8,446 nucleotides of DNA from Acidimicrobiaceae bacterium (GCA_003152555.1 PMAL01000165.1:2302-10747); one strand, 5' to 3'. Numbered from the stretch's first letter, positions 1-7,138 are shown. The notes: generated by a model not told the origin, from the letters alone. Program-made: numbers and translations.

Positions 1-68
1 TGGTGGCCACCATCCCCGGAAGAATCGCGGCGAGAACATCGACCGCACTGGCGCTCAGAGCCGAATAG
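1..68 (+). CDS. C-terminal end of an FtsX-like ABC transporter permease (partial)
   Basis: Only the last 21 full codons are inside the window, ending in TAG at 66-68. They read VATIPGRIAARTSTALALRAE. The complete permease at 2030-4540 ends in VAAIPGRIAARTPTSLMLRAE, so 17 of 21 positions are identical. In that protein this segment directly follows the last membrane helix, so the fragment is the cytoplasmic tail of a paralogous permease whose body lies to the left of the window. At DNA level the two tails use many different codons, so the duplication is not recent. Whether this upstream copy is intact cannot be seen. An ABC ATPase partner, if present, would be expected further left; that is inference. 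Confidence 0.8.
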   Translation, partial: VATIPGRIAARTSTALALRAE

Positions 69-82
69 GGCCCGAGATCATT

Positions 83-97
83 TCCGAGCAACTCGGA
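83..97 (+). terminator. short hairpin after the upstream permease
   Basis: TCCGAG and CTCGGA form a perfect 6-bp stem with a CAA loop, starting 15 bases after the stop codon at 68. No run of T follows, so this is at best a weak intrinsic terminator. The rest of the 69-207 gap contains nothing I can assign. Confidence 0.3.
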
Positions 98-207
98 GTT
101 CGCCATCACAGATTTTGCCTACGATATCGAAGTCGTGATCACTTCACGCCGCCCCGTCGTCACCGCAACAAGGTGGCTAGTCATTTTGAGTACGGCAAAA
201 TGTTGAG

Positions 208-595
208 ATGACCAACGATGAATCGCACACGTTCGTGAGACAGTGGGCCGACGACTGGAACTCACACGATCTCGCTCGAATTCTGGGCACTTCTCCGACG
301 ACGTCACGTTCGCGTCAACAGTGGCGCAACAGATAATGCCCGAGAGCGGCGGGATTATCCACGGCAAGAAAAAGCTTGAGGAATGCCGGCGTGAGGGAAT
401 GCGCGGATCCCTGATCTTCATTTCGACGTCATCGCCACGTACGTCGACGTCAACACCCTCGTCATTAACTACCGAAATCAAAGAGGCGTCTTAGTAAACG
501 AAGTCCTTGAATTTGCAGGCGACGTCGTCGTGCGCGGTCAAGGTACGTATCTGGGCGATCCGGCTGACCCCGCCGCCACGACACCGAGGTCCTGA
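208..595 (+). pseudogene. NTF2/SnoaL-like protein, disrupted by two frameshifts
   Basis: Three consecutive reading frames together give one recognisable NTF2-like (SnoaL) protein of about 129 residues. Frame one (ATG at 208) gives MTNDESHTFVRQWADDW and the typical WNSHDLARIL helix. The frame then changes near 288, where one C seems missing, and continues as HFSDDVTFAS and PESGGIIHGK. It changes again near 409-412, where one C of a run seems missing, and continues as DLHFDVIATYVDVNTLVINY, then VLEFAGDVVV and GTYLGDPADP, to TGA at 593-595. Family members are small cone-shaped proteins that bind or isomerise small molecules, or serve as dimerisation domains; no substrate can be named here. The central helix reads EECRREG where relatives usually have an aromatic pair (Tyr-Trp); each change could come from one transition. 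That favours real decay over pure sequencing error. No clear ribosome binding site precedes the ATG. Corrected length fits the family. Confidence 0.8.
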
Positions 596-632
596 ACCAC
601 GTGCCGTCACGGCCCGAGATATTCAATCTTCC

Positions 633-1775
633 CTACAGCTTCTGGGGGGTAATCAAATACTTTTCACCCGATGCTTGAAGCCCGTAGATGGTGAAAGCTT
701 CGGGTTGCAGGGCCTCGGCGAGCGAGACCTCTTTCGCGTACGTGCTCGAGAAGGTGGTCTCAAGTCCACGCGCAACGCGTTGGCGAAGCTCGTTGACCGC
801 ATCTGGTCCAATGCTCTGCAAGAAAGGTGGCAGCAGCCAGCCGCCCACACCCCACGCGAAGCCAAAGTTGCGAGTCAGTATGGTCGGTCCGCGATCGAGA
901 CCACCATATATATAGACCTGCTTGTGGGAGTTTGAGCCGTACCGACTGTATTCCGTGGCATCCCTCGATGCAGCCACCTCCATAGCGGACAAGATTTGGC
1001 TCGCGAGGTTTCCGCCGCCCGTCGCGTCAAAACCAACCGTGGCCGACGTGGCAACTACGGCCTCGATGAGCTCGCCCATGAACGAGGGCGACGATGAGTT
1101 GCAGACGTACTGCGCACCCAACGCGCGCAACGTCTCAACCTGTTCGGGCTTGCGTACGATGTTCACGAGTGGCACCTGCTCTTCGCCACAGAGTTTGACG
1201 AGCATCTGGCCCAGGTTTGACGCAGCGGCGGTGTGCACGATGCCAGTGCGGCCCTCTCGGCGCATAGTCGCCACCATGCCCAGGGCCGTCAGCGGGTTAA
1301 CAAACGCGGAGGCTCCGGCGGACGCCGGCGTACCCTCGGGCAGGACCATCACGAGCGCAACGTCAACCGTTCGGTACTGGCTGTACATTGATCCCCCGGT
1401 GACGGCCACCGTTTTGCCGAGTAGCGCTTGGGCCGTCTCTGACGAGCCGGCCGCGACCACGGTGCCGGCTCCCTCGTTGCCGACAGGTAATGAGGCTCCC
1501 ACACGAGCGGAAAGTCCTCGTAATGCATTCACGTCAACGGGCGCGGTGAGCAGCGGACTTTCAGTGGTACCCGACACGGTCGCCCGACTCATGTCCGCGC
1601 CCGCGAAGAGCAGGCCAAGGTCCGAAGGATTTATCGGTGACGCCTCAACGCGAACCACAACTTCGTGCGGCCCCGGCTCCAGGACGGCAACCTCCATCAG
1701 CGAGATCTCTAGGGTTCCTTGCGTCGTGACGAGCGAACGCAACGATCGGCCCGTCGATGGAAAATCAATTGTCAT
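633..1775 (-). CDS. MDR-family zinc-free alcohol dehydrogenase / quinone oxidoreductase-like protein
   Basis: A 380-residue protein of the medium-chain dehydrogenase/reductase superfamily, likely a cytoplasmic NAD(P)H-dependent oxidoreductase. The N-terminal GroES-like domain (about 1-150) carries the family motif SPINPSDLGLL near residues 46-56, PVGNEGAGTVVAAG near 97-110 and GKTVAVTG near 120-127. The Rossmann domain (about 155-300) begins with FVNPLTALGM, and GIVHTAAASNLGQMLVKL near 178-195 is the cofactor-binding turn in place of the classical AxxGGVG. The FDATGGG strand follows near 249-255. Catalytic and structural zinc ligands are missing, as in quinone reductase-like members, so 'zinc-binding dehydrogenase' would be only a family name here. 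Start choice: ATG 1773-1775 is preceded by GAGG seven bases upstream. It is transcribed toward the NTF2-like pseudogene and divergently from the large permease. The true substrate is unknown. Confidence 0.88.
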   Translation of the reverse strand: MTIDFPSTGRSLRSLVTTQGTLEISLMEVAVLEPGPHEVVVRVEASPINPSDLGLLFAGADMSRATVSGTTESPLLTAPVDVNALRGLSARVGASLPVGNEGAGTVVAAGSSETAQALLGKTVAVTGGSMYSQYRTVDVALVMVLPEGTPASAGASAFVNPLTALGMVATMRREGRTGIVHTAAASNLGQMLVKLCGEEQVPLVNIVRKPEQVETLRALGAQYVCNSSSPSFMGELIEAVVATSATVGFDATGGGNLASQILSAMEVAASRDATEYSRYGSNSHKQVYIYGGLDRGPTILTRNFGFAWGVGGWLLPPFLQSIGPDAVNELRQRVARGLETTFSSTYAKEVSLAEALQPEAFTIYGLQASGEKYLITPQKL

Positions 1776-1782
1776 GGCACTG

Positions 1783-1786
1783 CCTC
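1783..1786 (-). promoter_or_regulatory. ribosome binding site of the MDR oxidoreductase
   Basis: On the minus strand the sequence GAGG lies seven bases before the ATG at 1775. It supports this start over internal ones. Confidence 0.6.
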
Positions 1787-1840
1787 AGTTCGTCTCACTG
1801 GAGTTAACAAGCAGAGCGTAGTGAACTGAGTTGTCCTCCA

Positions 1841-1957
1841 CCCGCGACGCTGATTCGAGCGTGCGTCAAGGCCCCTGCTAGGACCAGGACGCGTCGCGGG
1901 GCGATGCATCCGCTGGGTAGTACCACCACGTTTACGAGTGCGGCTACCCACCCGCAC
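1841..1957. promoter_or_regulatory. cluster of inverted repeats in the divergent gap (possible structured leader)
   Basis: The gap between the MDR gene and the large permease holds several pairings. (1) CCCGCGACGC at 1841-1850 and GCGTCGCGGG at 1891-1900 are a perfect 10-bp inverted repeat around 40 bases, and those 40 bases contain a smaller CCTG/CAGG hairpin (1874-1877 with 1885-1888). (2) TGGGTAG at 1914-1920 pairs perfectly with CTACCCA at 1944-1950. (3) GTGCGG at 1938-1943 pairs perfectly with CCGCAC at 1952-1957, and its loop is the CTACCCA arm of pairing 2. Pairings 2 and 3 are therefore largely mutually exclusive, since the one-base connector at 1951 is too short for a full pseudoknot. 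As RNA this would sit 70-190 bases before the permease start. Read the other way, stem 1 would lie in the leader of the MDR gene. I do not recognise a known riboswitch class. Function is inference only. Confidence 0.4.
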
Positions 1958-2029
1958 ATCAGACGTTGCAGGTACTAAACATCTAGGGATGCATGTCAGG
2001 ACACATCTGCCGATGGGGTCTGCGCGGAC

Positions 2030-4540
2030 GTGAGCCAGGCCCTTCGCGTTGCCTGGTACCGCTTTCGGGCAACCCTGCACGACCGATGGGGCGGTTATGT
2101 GACCATCGTCCTACTGGTGGCGTTACTCGGAGGTCTCGCGATGGGAGCGATCGCCGGGGCCCGACGCACGCAATCTTCCTTTCCGACGCTGCTCTCCCAA
2201 ACAGACGCGTCGAGCGTGGAAACTCTGACGGGCGTCTACAACCCGGCGATTGGTCAAAAAACCGGGTACAACCCCGGGTTACTTCAAAAAATCTCTCATC
2301 TTCGTTACGTGAAGCGCGTGGGCAACATAGTGGACCTCAACCTCCTGCCACTAAATCCCAAAGGACAGCCGTTACTCGCGGCCGACGGACAGTCAATGGC
2401 GGGAAGCGTGAATGGCGAAGAGTTCGTTCAGGACCGCGTCTTCGTCACCGACGGAAGGTTGGCGAACCCACGTCGTGTCAATGAGTTCGTGGTGGACTCA
2501 GCGACCGCAAAATCCCTCGGATTCCACCTGGGGCAAGTGGTCACGTTCTACGCCTACTCGAACGCAAAAACGGCGCTCATAGAAAGCGAAGGAGCACAAA
2601 AGTTCTTCACGAAAGTGAAGCCGGATTATCGTTTCCACGTCAAGCTAGTCGGTCTCGGCGTCATTCAGGCACAGAACCTCATGCAAGACCAAGTCGATGC
2701 TTCTGGGAGCGGCATAATTCTCTTTACTCCAGCGCTGACTGATCGATTGGTACGGTGCTGCGTCAATACATCCCTGAGCGCAATACAACTACGGGGAGGT
2801 TCGCAACACGAAGCAGCCTTCGCAAAAGAGTTGGCGGCCATTTTTCCTAAGGGCCTGCCCCTGGAACTCACCCAATTGTCAAACGTCGAAGCCAAGGCGG
2901 AGCAAACCATTAAACCGGAATCACTCGCACTCGGCGCATTCGGTCTCATAGCTGGACTAGCCGCGCTGATTATTGCTGGTCAGGTGATTTTTCGGCGACT
3001 TCGATTCAACGCCATCGACGGTGCGGTGTTAAGAGCATTGGGCGCGGGCCCTAGAACGACCACCATCGACGGGACACTTGGAATCTACGGTGCCGTGCTT
3101 GCCGGTTCGCTACTCGCGGTACTCGTCGCCGCGGGGCTCTCACCGTTAGCACCACTCGGACCAATCCGACCTTATATTCCTCACGGCGTGAACTTCGACT
3201 GGACCGTGCTGGGGATTGGCGTCGCCGTCATCTTGGTGTGTCTTGGCGCCGTTACGGTGGTAGCCGCACTGCGAATGGCACCCCAGCGAACATCGACCTT
3301 TGAAAATATCACGAGTGCACGTGGATCACGTGCGGCCCATCTCGCGGCGACAGCCAACCTCTCGGTGCCGGTGGTCACGGGGATCCGGTTCGCCTTAGAG
3401 CCGGGCACGGGACCCAATCGAGTGCCGGTGCGCTCGGCGATTCTCGGAACTGTCTTTGCGGTGATCATCGTCATCTCCACGGTTACGTTTGGCGCGAGCC
3501 TGCACACGCTGGTCTCGAAACCTTCTCTCTACGGATGGAATTGGACCTACGAAATGAATGGCGGCGGGGGTCTCGGCGATATTCCTGCGGCGGGAGCGGC
3601 AAAACTGCTCAACCACAATAAATACGTTGCGGCATGGTCGGGCGTCTACTTCGGGTCCCTCAAGATCGACGGCCAGAGCGTCCCGGTCATGGGCGCTACA
3701 CCGAAAGCCAAAGTAAGCCCACCCATCGTGACCGGGCACGCGTTCGACCATTCTAACCAAGTAGTGCTCGGCGAAGCAACGCTCACCCTATTGCACAAGA
3801 AGGTCGGTGACACGGTCGATGTAAACAGCCCTGGCGCTAAGTCAACCACACTTCGCATTGTTGGAACAGCGACGATGCCCACCATCGGCGAAGAGGGTTC
3901 CCACCTCGAGATGGGCAGCGGGGCATTGCTGGCGTACCAGCTGATTCCGCCCGGTCAGAGAAATCTCTTCCATGTGAAGCCCGGACCCAACGCCATCCTC
4001 ATCCGAGTAAAGGCCGGAGCAAATCACACCGCCGCACTCAATTCGTTCAGAAGAATCTTGGCGAGGTTGGGTGGCAAGTCGAACGGCGGGGCAATGCAGG
4101 GTGTGCAACGTCCCGCCCAAATCATCAACTACGGCACGCTCGGTGCAACCCCGGGCGTGCTGGGCGGCGCACTGGCAGTGGGTGCCGTCATTGCCTTAGG
4201 CCTCACACTCGTCGCGTCAGTCCGCCGCCGCAGACGCGACCTGGCCCTGCTAAAGACACTTGGTTTTACCAGACGTCAACTCGCTAATACCATTGCGTGG
4301 CAGTCAACCATCGCGGTGGGATTGGGCACGGTTGTTGGCGTACCACTCGGCATCATCATCGGTCGCTTCCTTTGGGACCTCTTCGCTCGAGAGATCAACG
4401 CAGTGCCCGCACCCACGGTGCCCGCACTGTCCGTAATGCTGATCATCATTGGCGGCTTAGTGCTAGCGAACGTTGTCGCGGCTATTCCCGGGCGCATCGC
4501 GGCTCGCACTCCGACGTCACTGATGTTGCGGGCCGAGTGA
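2030..4540 (+). CDS. FtsX-like (MacB/LolC type) ABC transporter permease, two-module
   Basis: An 836-residue integral membrane protein with the duplicated architecture of large actinobacterial FtsX-type permeases. A first helix at about 23-43 is followed by a large extracytoplasmic domain (45-295). Three helices follow (about 299-320, 350-372, 391-413), then a cytoplasmic connector. The second module has a helix at about 469-490, an extracytoplasmic domain (495-705), and three helices at about 708-730, 756-780 and 798-818. The short basic loops after the first helix of each triplet, FRRLRFNAIDGAVLRALGAG (321-340) and RRRRDLALLKTLGFTRRQL (732-750), are the coupling segments that contact the ATPase in this family. 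The first external domain has an adjacent cysteine pair (243-244). Such permeases work with a separate ABC ATPase and mostly drive mechanical work or lipid/lipoprotein/peptide export, not import. No ATPase is next to it. The start is GTG with only a weak GGGG about 11 bases upstream; no better in-frame start is visible. The C-terminal tail matches the partial permease at the window's left edge. Confidence 0.92.
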   Translation: MSQALRVAWYRFRATLHDRWGGYVTIVLLVALLGGLAMGAIAGARRTQSSFPTLLSQTDASSVETLTGVYNPAIGQKTGYNPGLLQKISHLRYVKRVGNIVDLNLLPLNPKGQPLLAADGQSMAGSVNGEEFVQDRVFVTDGRLANPRRVNEFVVDSATAKSLGFHLGQVVTFYAYSNAKTALIESEGAQKFFTKVKPDYRFHVKLVGLGVIQAQNLMQDQVDASGSGIILFTPALTDRLVRCCVNTSLSAIQLRGGSQHEAAFAKELAAIFPKGLPLELTQLSNVEAKAEQTIKPESLALGAFGLIAGLAALIIAGQVIFRRLRFNAIDGAVLRALGAGPRTTTIDGTLGIYGAVLAGSLLAVLVAAGLSPLAPLGPIRPYIPHGVNFDWTVLGIGVAVILVCLGAVTVVAALRMAPQRTSTFENITSARGSRAAHLAATANLSVPVVTGIRFALEPGTGPNRVPVRSAILGTVFAVIIVISTVTFGASLHTLVSKPSLYGWNWTYEMNGGGGLGDIPAAGAAKLLNHNKYVAAWSGVYFGSLKIDGQSVPVMGATPKAKVSPPIVTGHAFDHSNQVVLGEATLTLLHKKVGDTVDVNSPGAKSTTLRIVGTATMPTIGEEGSHLEMGSGALLAYQLIPPGQRNLFHVKPGPNAILIRVKAGANHTAALNSFRRILARLGGKSNGGAMQGVQRPAQIINYGTLGATPGVLGGALAVGAVIALGLTLVASVRRRRRDLALLKTLGFTRRQLANTIAWQSTIAVGLGTVVGVPLGIIIGRFLWDLFAREINAVPAPTVPALSVMLIIIGGLVLANVVAAIPGRIAARTPTSLMLRAE

Positions 4541-4797
4541 TGTCCTTCGACACAGATGTATAGACACGAAATCGTCTGATCAGCTACTCGTAGCCTTTGT
4601 TTGTGGACAGTTGTAAAGCCCGAATTCGGCGCCAAGACCTTCCGGCAACTCTCGGGCCTTCATACAGTGACGTTGGACCCACTCGAGGCGGCCGACGATC
4701 ACAATTTGAGTTTTATCCGCAATTGTGCGAGTCCCGTCTCGTGTTCTTTCTCACTCTCAAGACGGCCGCTGGCATCGCCCACATCGGTGATCAGTGA
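4541..4797. other. intergenic gap with no recognised gene
   Basis: This 257-bp stretch separates two genes that converge. Two overlapping plus-strand frames stay open across most of it (4597-4797 and 4601-4801, 66 codons each). Neither resembles a family I know, and neither has a convincing ribosome binding site. A perfect 7-bp inverted repeat, CACAATT at 4700-4706 and AATTGTG at 4721-4727, lies in the middle. A decayed gene cannot be excluded. Confidence 0.5.
4583..4602 (+). terminator. weak hairpin with T-rich tail after the large permease
   Basis: GCTA and TAGC pair around a CTCG loop about 42 bases after the permease stop, followed by CTTTGTTT. The stem is only four to five pairs, so this is a tentative terminator. 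Confidence 0.3.
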
Positions 4798-5835
4798 CTA
4801 GTTGGCCAACGTGACACTGACGTGATCGGATACGTCGAGCAATTCAACCCACGTCTGACCGGGCTTGAGATTAATGACGCCTCCCGAGGAGGACTTGTAG
4901 ACCGTTGCCTGACGAAGGTCGTGTCGCGACCACGTGCCGCGCTGCAGGGTTCCGCCAGAAAAAATCTCGACGGGTCCAGAGCCGATCAATTGCGCGTACG
5001 AGCCGAGGACGCCCACGCCTCCTGGATACTGCACCGTCATTACGATCACATTCTTCGGCGATATTCGCACGCCATTAGCGCTCACGTCCGGCTCATCATA
5101 AATGGATCGGTCCCACGACTTCTTCTCGGTATTCCACACGTACGAGGTGGCGAAACCGTTGGCGAATCCAACGACGAAGGACTTAACGTGTGGTCCGGGC
5201 GTCTTCGTATTTGGCGATGAGTACGTAAAGAGAGCACGAGGCGCAGAAGGATGTGCGTCCATTTTCATCAATAGTGCCGCGTTCGCGAACAAGTTGTGCG
5301 GGGGGTACCGCGCGGCGTCGCGAAACATGGCGGCACCGCTATTCGCTTCGTCAAAAAGTTTCACCGGCGCGGTCATGATGCTCCTCACCGCGTACTCGGC
5401 ACCTCCAGAAAAGGCGAAGATTCCGCGGATGGGAAAGACAATCTCCCGGTCCGTCTTGCGCACTGAGCGAACCGGGCCAACTTGGGTGGGCAGTTGAGAA
5501 TTGAAGATTGCCGCCAACCGAGTAATCCCGCCTTCGACAATCTCCTCGTACACCACGTCGGCGTCTTCAATCCCGTACTGCGGCATTGCCTCCGGGGTGT
5601 TGTCGATCTTGATCGTGAGGGCAGCGCGATGTTTGGTCACCCCCAATGGATCGGGCAGACCTGTCAGGGGGGCAACGGGACCCTGCTTCAGCGTCGTGGT
5701 CGTCGTTGGCAACGTCGTTGTCGATGTTGCATCTCCTAATGTTGTCGTGGTCGTCGAATCGCCATACGCGCTAGACACCACCAAAGCGCTCATACCCAAA
5801 GCAATAGCCAGCGTCATCGGCAAAATTCTTTTCAT
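4798..5835 (-). CDS. secreted DUF3048 (YerB-like) protein with Thr-rich linker
   Basis: A 345-residue exported protein. The N-terminal signal peptide has a basic start (MKR), a hydrophobic core to about residue 22 and a probable signal peptidase I site around SSAYG-DS. There is no lipobox cysteine, unlike the Bacillus YerB lipoprotein. Residues 27-49 are a Thr-rich linker. The N-terminal DUF3048 domain shows PLTGLPDP (56-63), the IKIDNTPEAMPQYGIEDADV core (75-94), VYEEIVEGGITR (95-106), VGPVRSVR (119-126) and FRDAARYPPHNLF (171-183). The C-terminal DUF3048 domain shows KNVIVMTVQY (261-270), GGTLQRGTW (294-302) and LKPGQTWVEL (323-332). The domain's molecular role is not established; an envelope function is likely from export. 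The gene is divergent from the secreted protein at 5923, with 87 bp between start codons. No clear Shine-Dalgarno precedes the ATG, and the ATG start is chosen because it begins a good signal peptide. Confidence 0.92.
   Translation of the reverse strand: MKRILPMTLAIALGMSALVVSSAYGDSTTTTTLGDATSTTTLPTTTTTLKQGPVAPLTGLPDPLGVTKHRAALTIKIDNTPEAMPQYGIEDADVVYEEIVEGGITRLAAIFNSQLPTQVGPVRSVRKTDREIVFPIRGIFAFSGGAEYAVRSIMTAPVKLFDEANSGAAMFRDAARYPPHNLFANAALLMKMDAHPSAPRALFTYSSPNTKTPGPHVKSFVVGFANGFATSYVWNTEKKSWDRSIYDEPDVSANGVRISPKNVIVMTVQYPGGVGVLGSYAQLIGSGPVEIFSGGTLQRGTWSRHDLRQATVYKSSSGGVINLKPGQTWVELLDVSDHVSVTLAN
5689..5757 (-). repeat. low-complexity Thr-codon tract in the DUF3048 gene
   Basis: This tract encodes residues 27-49 of the DUF3048 protein and is mostly Thr (TTTTT, TSTTT, TTTTT blocks separated by Leu, Gly, Asp, Pro). 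Read on the plus strand it is a GT/GTC-rich simple sequence. Such linkers commonly tether an exported domain away from the membrane, are probably flexible, and are frequent in Acidimicrobiia. The length of such tracts can vary between strains. Confidence 0.75.
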
Positions 5836-5911
5836 TAGGTCAAGTTACTGGCATGCGTGACCTCAATCCTCATGTAGCGTTCACTTGACGTGGCGAGAGC
5901 CATCTAATACT

Positions 5912-5916
5912 GGAGG
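5912..5916 (+). promoter_or_regulatory. strong ribosome binding site of the small secreted protein
   Basis: GGAGG lies six bases before the ATG at 5923, an optimal arrangement that fixes this start. Confidence 0.75.
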
Positions 5917-5922
5917 CCCACC

Positions 5923-6567
5923 ATGGTTGACACCACCCCGAACCGCTCACCTCGCTCGCTTCACCGTTCGCTCGCTCACGGCGCCCTCGTCCTGGGTATC
6001 ACAGGCGGCTCGGTTCTTTTGGCCGTGCCAACGGTCTCTCAAGCGGCCTCGCATTCGGTCACCCTGAACCAGGGTCGGCACACCGTCGTGGGCCACGAAA
6101 CAGCACGAGCATCGTCGATCTGCGACAAGGTGAGCGCGGCATCCGTCTCGGCACTCATCGGCTATAAAGTTCCGGCCGCCACCGCCATCACCTATAACAT
6201 CAAACCAACCAAGGCAAACTACGAAATCTCCGGAACAAATACGCTCTGCACCTACGGTTCAGGAAAAAGCATGGCCGCACTGCTCAAGGACGTTTCGCTC
6301 TCGATCGAAGTCATCTCAAAGCCCCTTACGTCGGCCGAGATGCAACAGTCGATTGCGAAGGCGAGCAAAACTGCCAAAATCAAGTTCACGTCATACTCCG
6401 GTCTTGGCGTTCCCGGTTTCTATTTCAGCGTGACGGAGGAGGGTATCACGGGTCAGGGAATCACCGGAATTGAAAGTGGAACACACTTCTTCTCTGCTGA
6501 CGTCGAGAGCAAGAACGTGTCAAAGTCAACGATTGCCGCGCTCGCAAAGCTCGCGGAGAAACTGTAG
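5923..6567 (+). CDS. small secreted protein with two cysteines, unknown function
   Basis: A 214-residue protein that I cannot assign to a named family. Residues 1-18 are polar and basic, 19-37 form a hydrophobic segment, and a signal peptidase I site is likely near VSQAA (38-42), so it is probably exported. The mature part has exactly two cysteines, Cys67 in SSICDKVSAASVSALIGYKV and Cys109 in TLCTYGSG. That spacing, a C-x-K helix followed by a Cys-aromatic strand, recalls the DUF3558-type actinobacterial lipoproteins, and the pair could form a disulfide. The resemblance is only suggestive and there is no lipobox. The rest is Ser/Thr/Lys/Ala-rich with a Gly-rich strand (GITGQGITGIESG, about 174-186). 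It is divergent from the DUF3048 gene, which also encodes an exported protein, and a hairpin follows its stop, so it is probably a single-gene unit. Confidence 0.8.
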   Translation: MVDTTPNRSPRSLHRSLAHGALVLGITGGSVLLAVPTVSQAASHSVTLNQGRHTVVGHETARASSICDKVSAASVSALIGYKVPAATAITYNIKPTKANYEISGTNTLCTYGSGKSMAALLKDVSLSIEVISKPLTSAEMQQSIAKASKTAKIKFTSYSGLGVPGFYFSVTEEGITGQGITGIESGTHFFSADVESKNVSKSTIAALAKLAEKL

Positions 6568-6574
6568 GTCGCTC

Positions 6575-6604
6575 ATTGGCTCGGAATATCTTTCCCGAGT
6601 CAAT
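6575..6604 (+). terminator. 10-bp hairpin downstream of the secreted protein gene
   Basis: ATTGGCTCGG at 6575-6584 pairs with CCGAGTCAAT at 6595-6604 over ten positions with one G-U wobble and a ten-base loop, eight bases after the stop codon. No T run follows. Hairpins without a U tract are common at actinobacterial gene ends, so this is a likely terminator. The remaining sequence up to 6730 contains no gene that I can support. Confidence 0.55.
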
Positions 6605-6730
6605 ATCAAGATGTAGCCCATCGAGTCGAGTTTCAACGTGAGGGGATGGTGGTCTCTAAGGCAAGTCTGTTGCTCTCAGTAGAATCGGTACGTTGAGTGG
6701 AGAACATTTTTCTAAGACTCTGGACGGAGC

Positions 6731-6735
6731 AGGAG
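6731..6735 (+). promoter_or_regulatory. ribosome binding site of the DUF1801 gene
   Basis: AGGAG lies seven bases before the ATG at 6743 and supports that start. Confidence 0.7.
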
Positions 6736-6742
6736 AAGCAAT

Positions 6743-7135
6743 ATGGAGAAGAGCACTCCAGCCAAAAGCAAGTCGCCCTCTAAATTGATCGACGCGAGAA
6801 TCAAAGAACTCGACGACTGGCGCGGCACGACGCTCAGTCGACTCCGTAACTTGATTAAGGAAGTCGACCCCGACGTCGTCGAGGAGTGGAAATGGAGAGG
6901 GGTTCCGGTGTGGTACCACGACGGAATGATCTGCACAGGCGAGACTTACAAGAACGTCGTGAAGATGACCTTCGCCAAAGGGGCGGCTCTGACGGATCCT
7001 TCGGGCCTCTTCAACTCCAGTCTTGACGGGAACACAAGGCGTGCCATCGACTTCCATGAGGACGAGAAGATAGACGAGGAGGCGCTGAAGACTCTCGTTC
7101 GCGCCGCCGTGACCGTGAACAAGTCCACAGCCTAA
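6743..7135 (+). CDS. DUF1801 (YdhG-like) domain protein
   Basis: A 130-residue cytoplasmic protein that matches the DUF1801 fold along its whole length, without signal peptide or membrane segment. A short Lys/Ser-rich leader (1-14) precedes the domain. Characteristic parts are DDWRGTTLSRLRNLIKEVDP (24-43), the VVEEWKWRGVPVW segment (45-57) with its Trp and Pro landmarks, CTGETYKNVVKMTFAKGAAL (64-83), the DPSGLFNSSLDGNTRRAIDF stretch (85-104), and the closing helix DEEALKTLVRAAV (111-123). The molecular role of the family is not established. The gene is intact and has a good ribosome binding site. A 41-codon frame starts three bases after its stop codon, in the same reading frame. Length agrees with the family. 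Confidence 0.9.
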   Translation: MEKSTPAKSKSPSKLIDARIKELDDWRGTTLSRLRNLIKEVDPDVVEEWKWRGVPVWYHDGMICTGETYKNVVKMTFAKGAALTDPSGLFNSSLDGNTRRAIDFHEDEKIDEEALKTLVRAAVTVNKSTA

Positions 7136-7138
7136 AGA

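Noticed and set aside
597..616. GCCG-TCA-CGGC hairpin between the NTF2-like pseudogene and the MDR gene as a bidirectional terminator
   Set aside because: Only a four-base-pair stem and no T tract on either side.
922..1821. 299-codon plus-strand open frame opposite the MDR gene
   Set aside because: It is the mirror of an intact, recognisable oxidoreductase on the minus strand; composition is Ser/Thr/Pro/Ala-rich without family motifs.
1851..1867. GATTCGA-type loop with flanking ACGC/GCGT, resembling a tRNA T-arm
   Set aside because: The loop is eight bases and no acceptor, D or anticodon arm can be built on either strand, so it is not a tRNA gene.
5885..5910. TTGACG at 5885-5890 and TAATAC at 5905-5910 as a promoter of the secreted protein gene
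   Set aside because: The spacer is only 14 bases, and a start point about seven bases later would fall after the GGAGG, leaving the mRNA without its ribosome binding site.
6680..6685. TAGAAT as a -10 box for the DUF1801 gene
   Set aside because: Good match to the -10 consensus and sensible distance to the start, but no recognisable -35 element at 16-18 bases upstream.
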